From Rhodoferax sp. (lineage in GTDB: Bacteria > Pseudomonadota > Gammaproteobacteria > Burkholderiales > Burkholderiaceae_C): 9,221 bases of DNA. The notes under the pieces are model-generated. The model did no database searches. It was not told where the DNA came from and saw only the letters and a program-made list of their open reading frames with translations. The number at the start of each line of letters is the position of its first letter. Within the stretch, counting starts at the first letter, position 1. The position numbers and the translations under genes were made by a program. Positions 7,090-9,221 of this stretch are shown here, in pieces. The DNA is taken from positions 1 to 9,221 of the forward strand of contig JAIFMA010000203.1 of NCBI GenBank assembly GCA_020048795.1, read 5' to 3'.

Positions 7090-7811
7090 GAAGCATTGAG
7101 GCTGTCATTTTCGACATGGACGGCGTGCTGATTGATTCAGAGGTACTGTGGTGCCAGGTGCGCGAAGAGTTTGCCGCCGACATCGGTTTGACCTGGGGTG
7201 CCGCTGACCAGGCGTCAACCATGGGCTGTAGCACCGCCATGTGGGCACGCATCATGGTGGAGCGCCTGCAACTGCGCGCCCGGCTGGGCATGGATGAGAC
7301 CGGGGTGGCGCGAGAAATCATTGGCCGGATGCGCGCCAAATACGCAGAGCACCTGCCCGAACGTGAAGGCGCTATTCAGGCCGTGCATCTGGCGGCATCG
7401 CGCTACAAGGTGGCACTGGCATCGGGTTCACCGAATGAACTGGCGCAATACGTATTGCGGGTCACCGGTCTGGACCAGGTGTTTCAGGCCACCATGTACG
7501 GCGACGATGTAGAACATGGCAAACCCGCACCAGACATTTATTGGCATGTGCTGGCTAAACTGGGTGTCAAGCCCGAGAACGCCGTTGGCGTGGAGGATTC
7601 GGGCAACGGCATCAAATCACTCAAAGCCGCTGGCATGGGCATCATCGCCGCCCCGGGGCCAGAGTTCCCCTTGGCACCCGAAGTACTGGCCATGGCCGAC
7701 GTGTATATCCACGAAATGACCCAATTCAGTTTGCCACTGATTGAACAAGCTGGTGCTGGCGCGCGCCTTGTGAGGCTAGCTCAGCAAGCACTTCAGCGCA
7801 GCACGACATAG
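7086..7811 (+). CDS. HAD-IA family phosphatase / phosphoglucomutase-like hydrolase
   Basis: Cytoplasmic HAD-superfamily hydrolase, 241 residues. Motif I is DMDGVLIDSE (10-19; Asp10 and Asp12), motif II Ser113 in LASGS, motif III Lys146 in HGKPAPD, motif IV GVEDSGNG with Glu170/Asp171; the cap domain lies at about 18-90. It overlaps the CbbY-like gene by ATGA (7086-7089), so the two are translationally coupled. The cap lacks the TGGKER motif of its neighbour, so the substrate should differ. The motifs fit small sugar-phosphate phosphatases (2-deoxyglucose-6-phosphatase / YniC-like) and also beta-phosphoglucomutase relatives, and cannot separate them. The C-terminal stretch after about 200 (SLPLIEQAGAGARLVRLAQQ) is a typical family tail. 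Confidence 0.87.
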   Translation: MRSIEAVIFDMDGVLIDSEVLWCQVREEFAADIGLTWGAADQASTMGCSTAMWARIMVERLQLRARLGMDETGVAREIIGRMRAKYAEHLPEREGAIQAVHLAASRYKVALASGSPNELAQYVLRVTGLDQVFQATMYGDDVEHGKPAPDIYWHVLAKLGVKPENAVGVEDSGNGIKSLKAAGMGIIAAPGPEFPLAPEVLAMADVYIHEMTQFSLPLIEQAGAGARLVRLAQQALQRSTT

Positions 7812-7832
7812 TGGCGATACTCCTGATTAGAT

Positions 7833-7851
7833 AGCGTTTAGCGCTTATTTT
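7833..7851 (+). terminator. Possible weak rho-independent terminator of the phosphatase pair
   Basis: AGCG (7833-7836) can pair with CGCT (7842-7845) across a five-base loop, followed by TATTTT (7846-7851), 22 bases past the second phosphatase stop. Position and T-rich tail suit a terminator, but a four-base-pair stem is very short. Confidence 0.25.
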
Positions 7852-7903
7852 ACGAGGGCTTGAAGCCAAGATACCTTGTAACGCCGGCTGAATCCCGGCT
7901 TCA

Positions 7904-7955
7904 GACTACGCCCCGGCAAGCACATCGACCAGGCGCAGTTGACGGGGCGTTAGAC
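7904..7955 (+). repeat. attC-like imperfect inverted repeat
   Basis: The right end GTTAGAC (7949-7955) matches the integron attC core GTTRRRY. The left end GACTACG is a degraded counterpart of RYYYAAC. Between them CGCCCCG (7909-7915) pairs perfectly with CGGGGCG (7943-7949), then CAA (7917-7919) with TTG (7939-7941) across a mismatch, leaving unpaired bases and a central loop, as in folded attC sites. The degraded left core, short length (52 bases), and absence of a cassette or integrase in view keep confidence low. It may simply be a hairpin of another repeat family. Confidence 0.3.
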
Positions 7956-8186
7956 GCAACCTGGTGGTCAGGCTGCAGGGCTTTGTGGTGTTGTTCTCAG
8001 GTGCCGTCAGTGATGGCTTTCAACCTCACTTGTCAACTCTCAAGACAGAACTCCCATTCAATTTTCCAATTGGTTCAGCTTAGCCAGTTTTACAGAGCAG
8101 TGACCATAATGCATTAGATCAAATGCTATTTTATCAGGAGCAGCTAGAGCATATGGACAAAGGGCTTAATACGATTTTCATCAATG

Positions 8187-8212
8187 AATGCTATATTTCA
8201 AGACCTGACCCC
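8187..8212. repeat. Possible dispersed-repeat remnant
   Basis: The stretch AATGCTATATTTCAAG followed at once by ACCTGACCCC resembles a short sequence I recall occurring in intergenic regions of many beta- and gammaproteobacteria, sometimes near REP-associated (IS200-like) transposase genes. No second copy or transposase lies in this window. This is recollection, not a search. Confidence 0.25.
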
Positions 8213-8232
8213 TTCACCCATAGTGCCCGTTG

Positions 8233-8261
8233 TTGATAGTTATTATCATTTAAGCTACTAT
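8233..8261 (+). promoter_or_regulatory. Predicted sigma-70 promoter of the iron-binding protein gene
   Basis: TTGATA (8233-8238), a 17-base spacer, and TACTAT (8256-8261) form a good promoter. The expected start is near 8268, leaving about 30 bases before the ATG at 8299. The Fur-like box covers most of the -35 box and half of the spacer. Confidence 0.6.
8234..8248. promoter_or_regulatory. Fur box
   Basis: TGATAGT-T-ATTATCA matches the 7-1-7 Fur consensus TGATAAT-N-ATTATCA at all but one position. The longer 19-base consensus starting at 8235 matches at 13 of 19. It lies on the promoter of a ferric-iron-binding protein gene, the classic place for repression by Fur with iron. Sequence and gene context support each other. 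Confidence 0.75.
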
Positions 8262-8298
8262 TGAGCATCCATTGATCACCCTGAAAACTCCAGTCAAT

Positions 8299-9221
8299 AT
8301 GAAATCCAGCCATCCATTTACGTTCATTCTCCTTGTTACAAGCATGCTGCCTTGCCTGGCTACCGCCCAGGACGTGGTGGTGTACTCGGCCCGCAACGAG
8401 CAGCTCATCAAACCGCTGTTTGATACCTACACCAAGGAAACCGGGGTGCAGATCAAGTTCATCACCGGTGGCGAAGGCCCACTGATGGAACGCCTGAAGG
8501 CCGAAGGCCAGAACACCCCGGCCGACATTCTGCTGACGGTCGACGCGGGCAACCTGTGGCAAGCCGGCCAGCAAGAACTGCTGCGCCCGATCAGCTCCAA
8601 AACCCTGACTGACAACGTGCCGGCCCACTTGCGCGACCCTGGCAACACCTGGTTTGGCCTGTCGGTGCGGGCCCGCACGCTGGTCTACAACACCACCAGA
8701 CTCAAACCGGCTGACCTGAGCAGCTACGAAGACCTGGCCGACCCCAAATGGAAGGGCCGCCTGTGCCTGCGTACCGCCAAAAAGGTTTACAACCAGAGTC
8801 TGGTGGCGATGATGATCACCGAGCACGGCGAACCCAAGACCGAGGCCATCGTCAAAGGCTGGGTCAGCAACCTGGCCACTGCGCCTTTTCCCGATGACAC
8901 CAAGGCCATGGAAGCCGTGGCCAACCGCCAGTGTGATGTGACGGTGGTCAATACCTACTATTTTGGTCGCCTGATGGAAAAAGACCCCAAACTGCCCTTG
9001 GCCATCTACTGGCCGAATCAGAACCTGGCGGGCAAAGACGCCGGGGTGCATGTCAACGTGTCGGGCGCGGGTGTCACGCGCCATGCCAAAAACCCGGCCG
9101 GTGCCCAGAAGCTGATCGAATGGCTGTCCTCAGAGAAGGCGCAAAACCTTTACGCTGATGGCAACCTGGAATACCCGGTCAACCCACGCGTCAAACCCGA
9201 CCCGCAGGTGGCTGCCTGGGG
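8299..9221 (+). CDS. Periplasmic ferric-iron ABC transporter substrate-binding protein (FbpA/FutA type), partial
   Basis: Extracytoplasmic Fe(III)-binding protein of an ABC importer; 307 codons are present and the gene runs off the right edge, close to its expected end (about 335-345 residues for the family). The signal peptide is Lys2, a hydrophobic core at 8-20, and cleavage after ATA (21-23). The mature protein begins QDVVVYSARNEQL, the usual N-terminal VVYSAR motif. TGGEGPLMERLKAEG (57-71), ADILLTVDAG (76-85) and the tyrosine pair in NTYYFGRL (Tyr220-Tyr221) are hallmarks of FbpA/FutA proteins; the Tyr pair coordinates iron. The ribosome site before the ATG is weak, but later ATGs would cut into the signal peptide. 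A near-consensus Fur box and promoter lie just upstream. Permease and ATPase genes may follow beyond the window. This importer is distinct from the sugar-type one to the left. Confidence 0.93.
   Translation, partial: MKSSHPFTFILLVTSMLPCLATAQDVVVYSARNEQLIKPLFDTYTKETGVQIKFITGGEGPLMERLKAEGQNTPADILLTVDAGNLWQAGQQELLRPISSKTLTDNVPAHLRDPGNTWFGLSVRARTLVYNTTRLKPADLSSYEDLADPKWKGRLCLRTAKKVYNQSLVAMMITEHGEPKTEAIVKGWVSNLATAPFPDDTKAMEAVANRQCDVTVVNTYYFGRLMEKDPKLPLAIYWPNQNLAGKDAGVHVNVSGAGVTRHAKNPAGAQKLIEWLSSEKAQNLYADGNLEYPVNPRVKPDPQVAAW

Larger units (their letters stand above)
7812..8298. other. 487-base intergenic region between phosphatases and iron-binding protein
   Basis: No convincing gene on either strand. 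From left to right: a possible weak terminator just past the phosphatase stop; a compact palindrome GGCTT-G-AAGCC (7857-7867); a GC-rich stretch with a small hairpin GCCGG/CCGGC (7883-7899) that competes with an overlapping CTGAA/TTCAG pairing (7888-7904); an attC-like inverted repeat (7904-7955); AT-rich sequence with a GATC-centred palindrome (8111-8126); a repeat-like segment (8187-8212); and a Fur-controlled promoter (8233-8261). The drop in GC after about 8020 contrasts with the flanking genes and suggests old insertions or a junction. Confidence 0.6.

Noticed and set aside
8153..8236. 27-residue plus-strand frame in the intergenic gap
   Set aside because: AGGAG is 12 bases before its ATG, too far for good initiation. 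The frame runs through the repeat-like segment and ends inside the Fur box, so it is probably chance.
8191..9084. 297-codon minus-strand open frame
   Set aside because: It lies opposite the clear iron-binding protein gene. Its translation is rich in H, Q, G and R with no family features, typical of the complement of GC-rich coding DNA.
1..9221. tRNA, rRNA, CRISPR array or complete insertion sequence
   Set aside because: No cloverleaf, spaced direct repeats or transposase frame was seen on reading either strand.

Overview
The window (about 58% GC by eye, dense coding on both strands, strong GGAG-type ribosome sites) looks like chromosomal DNA of a betaproteobacterium, probably of the Comamonadaceae (Rhodoferax/Polaromonas-like). 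That placement is an impression from gene style and codon use, not a search result.

Left two thirds (1-6155), all on the minus strand and read right to left: an UlaG-type lactonase, a CUT1 (MalK/UgpC-type) ABC ATPase, a solute-binding protein with a twin-arginine-like signal, two MalF/MalG-type permeases joined by a TGATG overlap, and the first 270 codons of an FGGY sugar kinase that runs off the left edge. This looks like one catabolic operon. A well-formed promoter (TTGATT-17-TATTAT) lies upstream of ulaG and is covered by two palindromes, which look like repressor operators. UlaG is normally fed by the Ula phosphotransferase system, which imports and phosphorylates L-ascorbate together. 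Here no PTS gene is seen. The ABC transporter plus FGGY kinase could do the same job in two steps (import free substrate, then phosphorylate), followed by lactone opening by UlaG. The substrate is inferred, not shown.

The permease/kinase junction is abnormal. The permease loses its expected short C-terminal tail after ...TGLT and reads 19 alien residues into the kinase gene, while the kinase has an in-frame stop immediately before its N-terminus and no ATG, GTG or TTG ahead of its phosphate-binding loop. A small deletion or sequence error explains both.

Middle (6370-7811), plus strand and divergent from the operon: two HAD-IA phosphatases overlapping by ATGA. The first is CbbY-like, with a TGGKER motif. 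They share the regulatory gap with the lactonase operon and may act on its phosphorylated intermediates or by-products.

Right (7812-9221): a 487-base non-coding stretch holding a weak possible terminator, an attC-like imperfect inverted repeat, a small GATC-centred palindrome, a sequence that resembles a dispersed repeat, and a Fur-box-covered promoter. Next comes the start of a periplasmic ferric-iron-binding protein (FbpA/FutA type) that runs off the right edge. This iron-uptake gene is probably a separate unit.
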